From an uncultured Pirellulaceae bacterium (lineage in GTDB: Bacteria > Planctomycetota > Planctomycetia > Pirellulales > Pirellulaceae), in assembly GCA_937941455.1 (NCBI GenBank), contig CALDHM010000005.1:1-64000 (forward strand): a DNA stretch of 64,000 nt, read 5' to 3'. Positions 9,817-18,685 of the stretch are shown here, in pieces. The notes under the pieces were generated by a model that saw nothing but the letters and a program-made list of their open reading frames with translations, was not told where the DNA came from and did not search any database. The first letter of the stretch is position 1. Each line of letters begins with the position of its first letter. The position numbers and the translations under genes are program-made.

Positions 9817-11754
9817 ATGCACACACGATCCATTGGCTGGACGATTTTCCTTTCGGTTGTTTGGACGATGGGTCTGCCAGCACAGGAGAAGGACCGTACC
9901 CAGGAACAAATCAAGACCGCTCTGTCGATTCGTCCGATTCAATCGGTGAACGTCGACACGCCGAGCGATGAAGATTTGACCAAATGCCGCATTGAGCGAG
10001 CTTCGGAGGCGATCGGCATTCCCGGTTGGGTGATCTACGATGCCAGCGGCAAGAAGCTACGTCAGTTCCTGGACACGGACGGGGACAAGAAGCTCGATGT
10101 TTGGCAGTTCTTCCACAACGGCGTCGAGGTCTATCGTGAAATCGACACGAATAAAGACGACAAACGAAACGAGTTCCGCTGGCTGGGCATGGAAGGGACT
10201 CGTTGGGGCGTCGATGAGAACCAAGATGGAAAGATCGACCGTTGGAAGCAAATCTCCCCCGAAGAGGTCGCGGCCGAGGTTTTTTACGCCATCCGCGACA
10301 AGAATCCAGCGCGGTTCAAGGCGGTCCTGTTGAACGACACGGAACTGGGAAAATTGGGATTGCGCAGCGACCTGGCGCAAGTCGTCGCGGAAAAACTCAG
10401 GGGAACTCAAGCTGGGCTGACTGCGGGACTGGCCGAAATCAAAAGCTTGTCGCCTAAGGCAGAATTCGCCCATTTCGGGAGTTCAACGCCGAGCTTGTTC
10501 GGCAAGGATTTTGACAAGAACGGCAACCAGAACGACATCCATTTCTACGAGCACTCGTCGGCGGTTTTCGCCGACGATTCGGGCAACGGCAAGTCGTACG
10601 GTCAAATTTCGCTAGGCACGATGATCAAGACTCCCTCCGGCTGGCGGGTGATTGAAATCCCCGTGCTGATGCAGGAGGGGAAGGTGGTCACCAACGGCGG
10701 CCTGTTGATGACTCAGCCCAACACCGCAATCGCGTCGACACCAACTGATCCTGAAAACGGGGACATCGTCAAACTGTTCGAAGAGTTCGAGGAGGTCGAA
10801 TCGCAGTTGCGAAACGCTGCCGCGGGTGGCGAAACGGAAAAACTGCAACAACAACGTGTCGAAGTCCTGCTGAAGTTGGCCCTGCAAAGCTCGGGCGAGA
10901 ATCAGGCGAACTGGATTCGTCAATTGGCTGATACCGTCGCCAACGCCTACGAGTCGGGGGCCTTCGAAAAGGGGCTCGACGCGTTGATGGAGGCTGGGCG
11001 GAAACTTGGTGCGGAAAAAGTCGATGTCGAACGAGACTACATTGCCTGGCGTGTGATTACCGCGCGATATGCGAAGTCTTCGGATGGTTCCAGCAGCGAA
11101 CGCGCGGCGGCGAGTGAACGCTTTCAAAAAGACTTGGAGGCCTTTATCAAATCGTTTCCCGACAGCGAATTCGCTCCCGAGGGACTCAACCAGATGGCCC
11201 TCTATGCGGAGGTGAACGGCACCGATGAGGAGAGCCTCAAGCAGGCCATCGAGATCTATAAACGGATCGAAAAGGAGTTTCCCAACAGCAAGTGGGCGGC
11301 CCGGGCCAAGGGGGCCCGCAATCGGCTCGACTCGATCGGTAAAAAAATCGAATTCACCGGCAAAACGATCAACGATCAACGATTCGATCTGAACAGCCAG
11401 GCCCTGAGTGGCAAAGTCGTGATTTTGCATTTCTGGGCGACTTGGTGCGAGGCGTGCGTCAAAGATTTCGCCGAATATCAGCGGCTGTCGGCTAAATACA
11501 AAGACGATCTGGTCGTTGTGGGGGTGAATCTGGACGATTCTTATGACAAGATGAAGGAATATTTGAGCGCCAACCCGCAGTACAAGTGGACCCAGTTGCA
11601 TGCTCCAGGGGGAGTGTCCGACAGCCCTCTGGCGACGCAACTTGGGGTTTCGACCTTGCCATTGATCTTGTTGATCGATCAAAAAGGTCTGGTGGTTGAT
11701 ACTGGGTTAAGCGCTCGTGAATTGGATCGCAGCATTCAACGATTACTGCGGTAG
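9817..11754 (+). CDS. Exported thioredoxin-like (TlpA-type) protein with EF-hand-like N-terminus
   Basis: A 645-residue protein with a signal peptide (MHTRSIGWTIFLSVVWTMGL, cleavage near PAQ). After it come Asp/Asn-rich loops resembling calcium sites: DTDGDKKLDVW, DTNKDDKRNEF, DENQDGKIDRW and later DKNGNQND. The middle (about 320-510) is helical and TPR-like (KSFPDSEFAPEGLNQMALYA, EFPNSKWAARAKGA). The last 130 residues are a redoxin domain with the active site WATWCEACV and the cis-Pro region GVSTLPLILLID. A periplasmic disulfide reductase or isomerase role is likely; the EF-hand part may bind calcium or act as a scaffold. The ATG at 9817 was chosen for the signal peptide. serA follows 58 bases downstream. 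Confidence 0.8.
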   Translation: MHTRSIGWTIFLSVVWTMGLPAQEKDRTQEQIKTALSIRPIQSVNVDTPSDEDLTKCRIERASEAIGIPGWVIYDASGKKLRQFLDTDGDKKLDVWQFFHNGVEVYREIDTNKDDKRNEFRWLGMEGTRWGVDENQDGKIDRWKQISPEEVAAEVFYAIRDKNPARFKAVLLNDTELGKLGLRSDLAQVVAEKLRGTQAGLTAGLAEIKSLSPKAEFAHFGSSTPSLFGKDFDKNGNQNDIHFYEHSSAVFADDSGNGKSYGQISLGTMIKTPSGWRVIEIPVLMQEGKVVTNGGLLMTQPNTAIASTPTDPENGDIVKLFEEFEEVESQLRNAAAGGETEKLQQQRVEVLLKLALQSSGENQANWIRQLADTVANAYESGAFEKGLDALMEAGRKLGAEKVDVERDYIAWRVITARYAKSSDGSSSERAAASERFQKDLEAFIKSFPDSEFAPEGLNQMALYAEVNGTDEESLKQAIEIYKRIEKEFPNSKWAARAKGARNRLDSIGKKIEFTGKTINDQRFDLNSQALSGKVVILHFWATWCEACVKDFAEYQRLSAKYKDDLVVVGVNLDDSYDKMKEYLSANPQYKWTQLHAPGGVSDSPLATQLGVSTLPLILLIDQKGLVVDTGLSARELDRSIQRLLR

Positions 11755-11812
11755 CCAAGTTCGCGAGCGAATTGGTGCGCGAGTTCCAGCACCTTTTTCG
11801 AGATAGCTCCCG

Positions 11813-13447
11813 ATGGCAAAAATCAGAATCGTCGCCCTCGACCCGATCGCCCCCGAGGGTTTGGCCTTGCTTGATGCCGAATCCGATTTCGAATACGAAG
11901 TGCGCACCTGGCTCAAGGGCGAAGACTTACGCACCACCTTGTCCGAATTCGACGGAGCGATCGTTCGCAGCGGCGTCAAAATCACGGCCGAATCGCTCGC
12001 CGGCAATCGTCGGCTCAGGGCGATCGTACGAGCGGGTGTCGGTACCGACAATATTGACAAGGTGGCAGCGACGCGGCTCGGCATCATCGTGATGAACACG
12101 CCTGCGGGCAACACGCTGAGCACCGCCGAGCACACGATGGCCCTCATGCTGGCTTTGGCCCGCGAGATCCACCCGGCCTATCAGTCGTTACTCGAAGGTC
12201 GTTGGGATCGCAAGACGTTCATGGGGACGCAGTTGGCCGGCAAAACTTTGGGTGTGATCGGGATGGGGCGCATTGGCCGAGAGGTGGCGAGCCGGGCGAT
12301 GGCCTTCGGCATGACTGTGCTCGGTCACGATCCGTTTTTGACTGAAGATCAAGCGGCGAAGCTGGGGATTCAAAAAACGGCTGAAGTCCGTGAGATGTTG
12401 CCCCTCGTGGACTTTCTCACCGTTCACACGCCATTGAATAACGAGACAAAAGATCTCATCGGCATGGCCGAACTGGAATTGCTCAAGCCGGGTGTCCGAC
12501 TGATCAATTGTGCCCGGGGGGGCATCTACAACGAAGCGGCTCTGGTGGAGGGGCTAAACAGCGGGAAGATCGCGGGTGTCGCTCTCGATGTGTTTGCCGA
12601 GGAGCCTTGCACATCGCACCCGCTATTTGGTATGCCCGGCGTCGTCTGCACGCCCCACCTCGGGGCCAGCACTCACGAGGCGCAAACGCAGGTCGCCGTC
12701 GAAGGAATTCGCTTGCTGCTGAATTTTTTCAAGCAAGGAGAAATCCGCCAAGCGGTCAACATGTCGTCGCTCGATCCCAAGACCCTTCGCGAAATGCAGG
12801 GCTATCTCGACGCGGCGCATCGTTTGGGGCTCTTTCTGGCCCAGCTGCAAGGGGGAACGGTCGAAACGTGTGTTCTGCGTTACCAGGGAGATATCGCGGC
12901 GCTCGATACCAAGCCGCTGACGGCGGCTTTTTGTGCCGGCTTGTTGGAACGCGCTTTGGCAGAAAGCGTCAATATGGTGAACAGTGAACTTCTGTTGCGT
13001 GAACGCGGAATTCAATTGACCCAAGCGACCAGCAAGGCCAGTCAATCATTTTCCTCGTTGATCAATGCAGAGGTCTCCGGCAAAGGCTCACGGGTCACCG
13101 CCAGCGTGGCCTTGTTCGGTACCAGTATGCCACGTCTGGTCCTGATCGACGATTTGCCGATCGACGCGTACTTGGATGGATTGATGTTGTTATTTCGCCA
13201 TTCGGATGTACCCGGGGTCATCGGCCGCGTCGGCACCATTTTTGGCGAGCACAATATCAATATCGCGCAAATGTCGGTCGGCCGCGATCGCGGCAAGCGG
13301 GGGCAACCGGCCGTCGGTGTGCTGAATTTGGACAGCGCACCGGATACGGCCTGCCTGGAGCTGTTGCGCGCTATTCCCTCGCTGTCGAGTGTGCAAGTGA
13401 TTGAATTGCCCCCGGAAGGTACCTTGCCGAGTTGGCTGATCAAGTGA
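11813..13447 (+). CDS. serA: D-3-phosphoglycerate dehydrogenase
   Basis: A 544-residue enzyme of the long form, catalysing the first step of serine synthesis: 3-phosphoglycerate to 3-phosphohydroxypyruvate with NAD+. Motifs: substrate-domain VRAGVGTDNID, NAD-binding GVIGMGRIGREVA, NCARGGIYNEAAL with a catalytic Arg, and TPHLGAST with the catalytic His. Residues of about 320-450 form the intervening (ASB) domain found in long SerA proteins, and the last 80 residues are an ACT domain (DVPGVIGRVGTIFGEHNINI), the usual site for serine feedback. The start follows the thioredoxin-like gene by 58 bases, and the next gene starts 18 bases after its stop, so it may be co-transcribed with both. Confidence 0.97.
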   Translation: MAKIRIVALDPIAPEGLALLDAESDFEYEVRTWLKGEDLRTTLSEFDGAIVRSGVKITAESLAGNRRLRAIVRAGVGTDNIDKVAATRLGIIVMNTPAGNTLSTAEHTMALMLALAREIHPAYQSLLEGRWDRKTFMGTQLAGKTLGVIGMGRIGREVASRAMAFGMTVLGHDPFLTEDQAAKLGIQKTAEVREMLPLVDFLTVHTPLNNETKDLIGMAELELLKPGVRLINCARGGIYNEAALVEGLNSGKIAGVALDVFAEEPCTSHPLFGMPGVVCTPHLGASTHEAQTQVAVEGIRLLLNFFKQGEIRQAVNMSSLDPKTLREMQGYLDAAHRLGLFLAQLQGGTVETCVLRYQGDIAALDTKPLTAAFCAGLLERALAESVNMVNSELLLRERGIQLTQATSKASQSFSSLINAEVSGKGSRVTASVALFGTSMPRLVLIDDLPIDAYLDGLMLLFRHSDVPGVIGRVGTIFGEHNINIAQMSVGRDRGKRGQPAVGVLNLDSAPDTACLELLRAIPSLSSVQVIELPPEGTLPSWLIK

Positions 13448-13465
13448 ACTACTGCGAATCAACGA

Positions 13466-14251
13466 ATGAAACATAATCTGCATACGATGAATCTTGTGAG
13501 CTTTGTTCCCTTATTTTTCTTTGCCATGGCCGCGAACTTAACCGCGCAAGAATCGGACCTGGGACTACCAGACGATCTTCGTGAGCCGGTGATCGTGATG
13601 GACTACGTTGGTGGGTTCCGCCGTCCCGATCCGCCAGGATTCGTGCGAACGCCGTTCGTGAGGATTTATGCCGACGGCCGTGTGCAGACCGGCCGAAATG
13701 CACCGGAACAAGAGGTTTACGAAATTTGCCTCGATGCGGCGGAACTGGAGGAGCTCGTCAAGTTCATCGTGACGGAACAAAAATTTTTCGAGCACGATTC
13801 GAACGCGCTGAAGGACCGGATCGAGCAGGTTCCCGATCGGGCGATCGTCATGGACGCTCCATCGACAACCATTACCCTGCGCACGCGGCAGAAGTGTCAC
13901 ACGGTGAATGTCTATGCGCTGTCGATGGTCGCACGGCAACTTACATCGATCGACGGTCTGCAACGATTGCACGCGATCGAGCAGCGGCTGAAGGCGGTCC
14001 ATACCCTCGCAGTGCTTGGTCGCGATGTGGCCGAACGCATTGTAAATCAGGTCAACGAGTACCTGTCGAAAAATGACCGCAGGTTGCCGAATAATTTGAC
14101 GTGCCGAGATCTCTCCTGGTTTTCCAGTTCGCCGTTATCCACTCGCGTCGGCTTGACCCGGGGTGAGACAGACCCGCACGGACCCTTTTCCATCACCGTC
14201 GAACTGGATGCGGCTAAGAATATCAAAAGCATCAACGTCCAGAAACAATGA
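13466..14251 (+). CDS. Secreted protein of unknown function
   Basis: A 261-residue protein with a hydrophobic leader (MNLVSFVPLFFFAMAANLTA, cleavage near TAQ). I do not recognise the family. The mature part begins with a predicted beta-rich stretch (VIVMDYVGGFRRPDPPGFVR, then FVRIYADGRVQTGR), followed by a helix with ELEELVKFIVTEQKFFEHDS and an ITLRTRQKCHTVNVYALSMV strand region. It lies 18 bases after serA on the same strand and converges with the transglutaminase-like gene, leaving a 7-base gap. One cysteine pair (CLDAAEL and KCHTV) might form a disulfide. An envelope location is likely; a role cannot be assigned. Confidence 0.7.
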   Translation: MKHNLHTMNLVSFVPLFFFAMAANLTAQESDLGLPDDLREPVIVMDYVGGFRRPDPPGFVRTPFVRIYADGRVQTGRNAPEQEVYEICLDAAELEELVKFIVTEQKFFEHDSNALKDRIEQVPDRAIVMDAPSTTITLRTRQKCHTVNVYALSMVARQLTSIDGLQRLHAIEQRLKAVHTLAVLGRDVAERIVNQVNEYLSKNDRRLPNNLTCRDLSWFSSSPLSTRVGLTRGETDPHGPFSITVELDAAKNIKSINVQKQ

Positions 14252-14258
14252 CCTTCGT

Positions 14259-15401
14259 TCATTCACGCGATGCTTGATCGCTACCCCCCTCGATCCGCTT
14301 GCCGGTTTCGGGATCGATCCGCGTGGCGATCCAGTTCAATTCGACGGCACCGTCTGAAATCAGTTGAGGTGCGACGTAACGAGTCGGCTTCTTGTAGGGC
14401 GGAATGAGGAAGCGATCCCCCTTCTGCAAGATCGGCCGCTCCTCGACCATCTCGCCGAACAAGCGTGTGCCAGCCAATTGGCAAGGATACCAGTGCCCCT
14501 CGCCTGATGAATCCTCCAAATAGAATTCGGCATAGGTATGACCGGGGATCCATACAGCTCGCGCCGGAATTTTGTGGATGCGGCAGACAGCGATGAATAG
14601 CGACGTCAACTCTTCGCAATCGCCATGCCCGACCGCGAGGGCCGTCGGGAGCGACCGTATTTCCGGATCGAATCGGTAGGGGATCCGCTCGCGGACGACA
14701 TCGTAAATTTTCTCGACGCGCTGCCATGCCGTCGCTTGATCGTCAAGTTCGATTTCTGCCGCAAACTTTTTGACCTTTGGATGCTGGATCTCGATAAAGG
14801 GACTCTCCTGGATGAACGGCTTGAGCGGCTTGGGAATCGATTTCGGAATCGTCAATTGATGGGGTGCCCGCGGGGCGACGATGATCGATTTCTCAACTTG
14901 GCAAATTACAGCCACCCGTGCTTCCGAGCCGCGGGGAAGGGTGGGGATCCCAATCCGCATGATCCTCGCTAACTTATCGAGGTCCTCGAATTCCGCTTCG
15001 GCATCTCCCACACGCCGTTGCTCGACGATGCGTACTGTTTGTTCCGGCCAGTCAATGGGCACGGGGAAATAGGTCAGAATCTGTTGCGCCGTCCCTTGGG
15101 CCGCGATTTCGACTCCGAATTCCCATACGAATTGATTTTCGTAGGGGACCAGCGTGACACGTTCGTCGTCCGGATGGATTTCCTCGGAGGTTGGCGGGGA
15201 TGTCTGTGCCGCGGCGATTCCGGTCACGGCAGCGAGTATCAACAACGCGGTCAGGAAAAAGTAACAGCTATGGGAGGAGTTTCCCGCTGTCGCTTGCCCT
15301 ACTTCGCGGTAGCGTAGCGGCGAGAATGGCTCGGGGAGCCCTCGCCTGGCCGCAGTCTCGCGCGGCGAGGCAAAGATATCGCGGAGTAGAAAACTCACCA
15401 T
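14259..15401 (-). CDS. Transglutaminase-like cysteine protease-fold protein (apparently active form)
   Basis: A 380-residue protein with an internal hydrophobic segment at about residues 45-65 (CYFFLTALLILAAVTGIAAA) acting as a signal or anchor after a long basic N-terminus. Residues of about 230-330 form a transglutaminase-like core: GHGDCEELTSLFIAVCR with the catalytic Cys and WIPGHTYAEFYL with the catalytic His. Likely an envelope protein that hydrolyses or links peptides. The start codon shares one base with the upstream gene's stop (TAATG at 15399-15403), so translation is coupled; a shorter start nearer the hydrophobic segment is possible. It is paralogous to that upstream gene: both have the SPF/SPG...HPKVK or HPKIK linker, the RIHKIPARAVW or RLHKVPARTVW stretch, and the final FQKGD or LQKGD...P motif. 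Confidence 0.8.
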   Translation of the reverse strand: MVSFLLRDIFASPRETAARRGLPEPFSPLRYREVGQATAGNSSHSCYFFLTALLILAAVTGIAAAQTSPPTSEEIHPDDERVTLVPYENQFVWEFGVEIAAQGTAQQILTYFPVPIDWPEQTVRIVEQRRVGDAEAEFEDLDKLARIMRIGIPTLPRGSEARVAVICQVEKSIIVAPRAPHQLTIPKSIPKPLKPFIQESPFIEIQHPKVKKFAAEIELDDQATAWQRVEKIYDVVRERIPYRFDPEIRSLPTALAVGHGDCEELTSLFIAVCRIHKIPARAVWIPGHTYAEFYLEDSSGEGHWYPCQLAGTRLFGEMVEERPILQKGDRFLIPPYKKPTRYVAPQLISDGAVELNWIATRIDPETGKRIEGGSDQASRE

Positions 15402-16381
15402 TATTTCCCGACTCCTGCCATTTTTCTGGCAAAGAATTGGACATCGCGCGGCGGATCGCTCCCTTGCACCACCATGGTTTCCGTCACGAAACGCTGCGGA
15501 TCCTTTTTCTCAGGGACGCGGAAATTGTCTCCCTTTTGAAAAATCACGGCCGGGTTCGAGTCCGCGCCGAATTCGGCAATGCCGGTCAGTTTGACGGGAA
15601 ACCAAGCCCCGAGGTCTTGATCGTCCACCAGGAAGAATTCCGCTTGCACCGCACCTTCGACCCACACCGTGCGGGCAGGGACCTTGTGGAGTCGACACAT
15701 GCCGACGAACAAGCCGATCCGATCTTCGGGACAGCCCCGTTTGTCCAGAAACGCTTGTGATGCGTCGTCCATCTCCAGATCGGGGGACTCCTCGATGTTG
15801 ATGTTGATCCAGTCGAAGATCGCTTTCACTTCCTCCCAAGCGCTCTCTTTATCCGCCACGATCTCTTTCAATGTCGCCTTGATCTTGGGATGTTTCAAGT
15901 TGATGCCCGGACTCACGCCGAGGTACGCCTTGGCCTCCTTCGGCGGGTTTTTGGGGATCATGAAAATCGACGGATCCGCAGGGGGCTGAATTTTATTGAC
16001 TTGAACGTTGAATATCGCGCGGAACGTCAATTCTTGGTTCGGTCGCAAGGTCGGCACGGTGACCACCATCTGTTTCAGTCCCGGTTGCTCCCGAAACTCA
16101 ACCAAATTGCTGGAGGCGGGAATCGATTGATCGTCCAAGGTGACCGATTGTTCGGGCGTGTCGAGCGGGACAGGGATCACGACCTTCAAGTTTTGACAGG
16201 GGGTGGGGCCTCCTTGGATCGTCGCGCCGACTTCGAAGCGAATCGCAGCATGTTGGCTGAGGACCGGGCCGCGTTCGGACACTTTTGGTTTGGTGTTTTT
16301 TTTCTGCTGGGCCGGTATATCGCTGGCAACCAAGATGCACCAAAGGCCAACGAAGAAGCCTGCAAATTGGATTCGAACCAT
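15401..16381 (-). CDS. Transglutaminase-fold protein lacking the catalytic His
   Basis: A 326-residue exported protein with an N-terminal signal peptide (FAGFFVGLWCILVASDIPAQ). It shares its domain plan with the coupled downstream gene: an N-terminal beta domain, a linker with LKHPKIKATLKEI, and a core with RGCPEDRIGLFVGMCRLHKV and TVWVEGAVQAEFFL. The nucleophile position keeps a Cys, but the residue matching the catalytic His of its neighbour (GHTYAEF) is Ala (GAVQAEF). I infer loss of transglutaminase activity and a role as binding partner or scaffold for the neighbour. The last Asp region is also changed (LGAWFPVKL). It is the first gene of the pair, separated from the next gene upstream by nearly 400 bases. 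Confidence 0.75.
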   Translation of the reverse strand: MVRIQFAGFFVGLWCILVASDIPAQQKKNTKPKVSERGPVLSQHAAIRFEVGATIQGGPTPCQNLKVVIPVPLDTPEQSVTLDDQSIPASSNLVEFREQPGLKQMVVTVPTLRPNQELTFRAIFNVQVNKIQPPADPSIFMIPKNPPKEAKAYLGVSPGINLKHPKIKATLKEIVADKESAWEEVKAIFDWININIEESPDLEMDDASQAFLDKRGCPEDRIGLFVGMCRLHKVPARTVWVEGAVQAEFFLVDDQDLGAWFPVKLTGIAEFGADSNPAVIFQKGDNFRVPEKKDPQRFVTETMVVQGSDPPRDVQFFARKMAGVGK

Positions 16382-16777
16382 ATTCGGTTGTCCTTACGAG
16401 TAGATTTTGTTCGCTGGCGACGGGCACTCTACGGCGTTGATCGCTTTAACTTTCTGTGATCGACAATACCAGATCGGTCAATGTCGGTAGCAAGGGATCG
16501 GGAGGTCGAGCCGCGAGCGCCTTCCCAAAGTTATCTTTTGTAATGCTCAATGCCCCTCTACGTGTGTTCCAAGGCAATCGCTGGCCTCGCAACGGTGCGC
16601 AACCGTCACTACATATGCCCCTCGTCCTCTATCTTATTTCGACCCAGGCCGAGAGTTTAGGTCAAATTTTGGCCGCCTGGCCTTACAAAATATAGCGGCC
16701 GGACTGCCGGGCAAACTCTAGCGGCCGTTATTCAGGCCTGAAACAAAGATTTCGAAGTCTTTCAGATGGGCAGGCCG
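16382..16777. other. Intergenic region, no gene seen
   Basis: About 395 bases. It should hold the promoter of the transglutaminase pair. TAGCGGCCG occurs twice near 16693 and 16720 as a direct repeat about 28 bases apart. No open frame with coding character was found. Confidence 0.45.
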
Positions 16778-16999
16778 TTAGTTCCAATACCCGCCGAACC
16801 ACACCAGGCCCAAAATAATGCCGAAAAAGATGAACGTCCAATACAGAAAACGGCCAGCGTGAATCAAAACCTCTTTGGCTCGTTCGTGACGGGTCGCCCC
16901 ATAAACGAGACTGATGGCGATCAACAGCGGCAAAGCGTACCAGATGCGAGCAATATCGGTTAACTGGCCCAACAAGGCTATGGTGGTCCCAAGGGTCAT
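16778..16999 (-). CDS. Small two-helix membrane protein
   Basis: A 73-residue protein with two hydrophobic segments: about residues 14-33 (ARIWYALPLLIAISLVYGAT) and 48-68 (FLYWTFIFFGIILGLVWFGG), joined by a basic loop (RHERAKEV). Its ATG overlaps the stop of the upstream gene (ATGA at 16996-16999), so the two are translationally coupled and probably act together. Family not recognised. Confidence 0.7.
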   Translation of the reverse strand: MTLGTTIALLGQLTDIARIWYALPLLIAISLVYGATRHERAKEVLIHAGRFLYWTFIFFGIILGLVWFGGYWN

Positions 17000-17673
17000 G
17001 CGTCCTCCGGTTTTCCCTTCCCCAGTTTTTCTCGTTGCTCCTTCGACAAGATGGCTGGTCCAACCATCGCATCGTAAATCGCCAGCATGTTCAGCAAGCC
17101 AGCGACGAGAGTGTACAACGTGCCGATCTCGAAAAAGTGCCCCAATTCGGTATGCCAAGTCCCCAGCACATCGTTCTGATTCAGATCGATTCGCCCAGAG
17201 GGGGGAGCCATGAAGCCGTCCTTGATGGACGTCATATTGGGCGGCAACGATTCGCCGGGTCTCAGGCGGCGATACGACAAGGGATCGAGCACGACGCGGG
17301 CACCGCTCCCGGACATCACGATTTCGGGATAACGTTCGGCGATGACCCATAGGGGCTGGCCGCCGTCGCGCGTCACGATGGCTTGAACAATCGCGGGAAA
17401 CGCAGGGAGTCCTACGGCGACCTGGCACAGGTACTGCCAACGAAAATCGTCCTTCTTGAACGATGCATAAACAACTCGGCTGCTACCCCACAAAACTCCC
17501 AAAAAGAACAAGCCGAGCACGCAGGTCATGTACAAAAATCCCTTGGCGAAGCGGCGTTGGTAGAAATGTCCCGCTCCCGGCCACAGCCATGCCAGCAAGG
17601 CAGCGAACCAGGGATCGCGCAACTCCACCGTCAACTGTTCGCCGTCGTCCAGTTCGTATACAACTTCGGTCAT
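16996..17673 (-). CDS. Membrane protein, DUF6677-like
   Basis: A 225-residue inner-membrane protein with about four hydrophobic segments: DPWFAALLAWLWPGAGHFYQ (a TM2-like motif with Pro-Gly-Ala-Gly), the following MTCVLGLFFLGVLWGSS, QVAVGLPAFPAIVQAIV, and IGTLYTLVAGLLNMLAIYDA near the C-terminus. The central soluble part carries SYRRLRPGESLPPNMTSIKD. The arrangement resembles a planctomycete family of unknown function (DUF6677); this is from memory, not a search. It is divergent from rsmE (159-base gap) and overlaps the 73-residue membrane protein by four bases. Confidence 0.7.
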   Translation of the reverse strand: MTEVVYELDDGEQLTVELRDPWFAALLAWLWPGAGHFYQRRFAKGFLYMTCVLGLFFLGVLWGSSRVVYASFKKDDFRWQYLCQVAVGLPAFPAIVQAIVTRDGGQPLWVIAERYPEIVMSGSGARVVLDPLSYRRLRPGESLPPNMTSIKDGFMAPPSGRIDLNQNDVLGTWHTELGHFFEIGTLYTLVAGLLNMLAIYDAMVGPAILSKEQREKLGKGKPEDA

Positions 17674-17832
17674 CCGTTCGTTAACCTATCGAGTGGTCCA
17701 AGGGGTGCTCGTCTGCCATCAGCACGAGGGATCGCAGGGGCTGGACACTTTGTCCGGCGGAATGCTGGCCAACCGATTTTCCCGCGTCAACCTGGCCCAT
17801 TGTCATCTTTATCTCCGGAGCGTGCAACGGCA

Positions 17833-18576
17833 ATGACGATCCCGCAACCGCGATTTTTTGTCGAAAACATCGGCGATGCAGATCGTCTCGTGATCGACGG
17901 TGATGAGGCCCACCATTTAATTCGCGTCCTGCGGGTGCAAACGGGTGAGTCCGTCGTGCTGTTCGACGGCTGCGGCGGTGAATATGACGCGGAAATCGAA
18001 CAGATCGGCAAAAGCAGTTTGTCGGTCGCCATCCGGCAGCATCGACTGGTGGAGCGGGAATTACCGCGGCCGATTTCACTAGCCGTCTCGCTCCCCAAGG
18101 GTGATCGTCAAAAAGTCCTGATCGAAAAATTGGTCGAGTTGGGAACGACGCATTTGGTGCCGCTCGAAACGGAACGTTCGGTAGCACAGCCGACACCCCA
18201 AGCTGTCAAGCGATTGCGGCGAATTGTGATCGCGGCCAGTAAGCAATGTGGCCGCAATCGCCTGATGTCGATCGGCGAACCGTGCACTTTCGCGGAGTTG
18301 TTGGCACCGTCGCAAGACTCTGTCGCAATGCCGTGGATCGTCTGCGATCCGAGCGGTCATAGGCCTTTGCCGCAGCTCGTCGTAGCTTCCCCCGGATACG
18401 CAATCGCGATTGGTCCCGAGGGAGGGTTCACCGCCAAGGAACTTCAGGCCGCCACGGCAGCAGGTTTAAACGTTGCGAATCTCGGACCGCGCATTTTGCG
18501 GGTCGAGACAGCAGCGGTTTACGCTGCAGCGGTGCTGGCCGCCTCGATCGATGGTGTGGAATCACCTTCGGTGTAG
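17833..18576 (+). CDS. rsmE: 16S rRNA (uracil1498-N3)-methyltransferase
   Basis: A 247-residue SPOUT-class methyltransferase that methylates U1498 of 16S rRNA in the 30S subunit using S-adenosylmethionine. The N-terminal PUA-like domain includes DEAHHLIRVLRVQTGE; the C-terminal knot holds AIGPEGGFTAKEL and NLGPRILRVETAAVYA, the SAM-binding signature of RsmE. I chose the ATG at 17833 (MTIPQPRFFVENI); the frame is open further upstream but that part is antisense to the membrane-protein gene. It converges with the secretin-like gene. Confidence 0.95.
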   Translation: MTIPQPRFFVENIGDADRLVIDGDEAHHLIRVLRVQTGESVVLFDGCGGEYDAEIEQIGKSSLSVAIRQHRLVERELPRPISLAVSLPKGDRQKVLIEKLVELGTTHLVPLETERSVAQPTPQAVKRLRRIVIAASKQCGRNRLMSIGEPCTFAELLAPSQDSVAMPWIVCDPSGHRPLPQLVVASPGYAIAIGPEGGFTAKELQAATAAGLNVANLGPRILRVETAAVYAAAVLAASIDGVESPSV

Positions 18577-18685
18577 GACGGGGGTACCGTTCGTTCGCAT
18601 TGCAACTTCCACCCTCAACGGCGAGCGAATCGGCACCGTGGAACAAATACATAAGCGAACGCCTGCAATCACTATGCGGAATCGC

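Noticed and set aside
10612-11682. 356-codon open frame on the - strand
   Set aside because: It is opposite the thioredoxin-like protein with its clear WCEAC domain.
17681-18196. 171-codon open frame on the - strand
   Set aside because: It overlaps rsmE, whose conserved motifs decide the coding strand.
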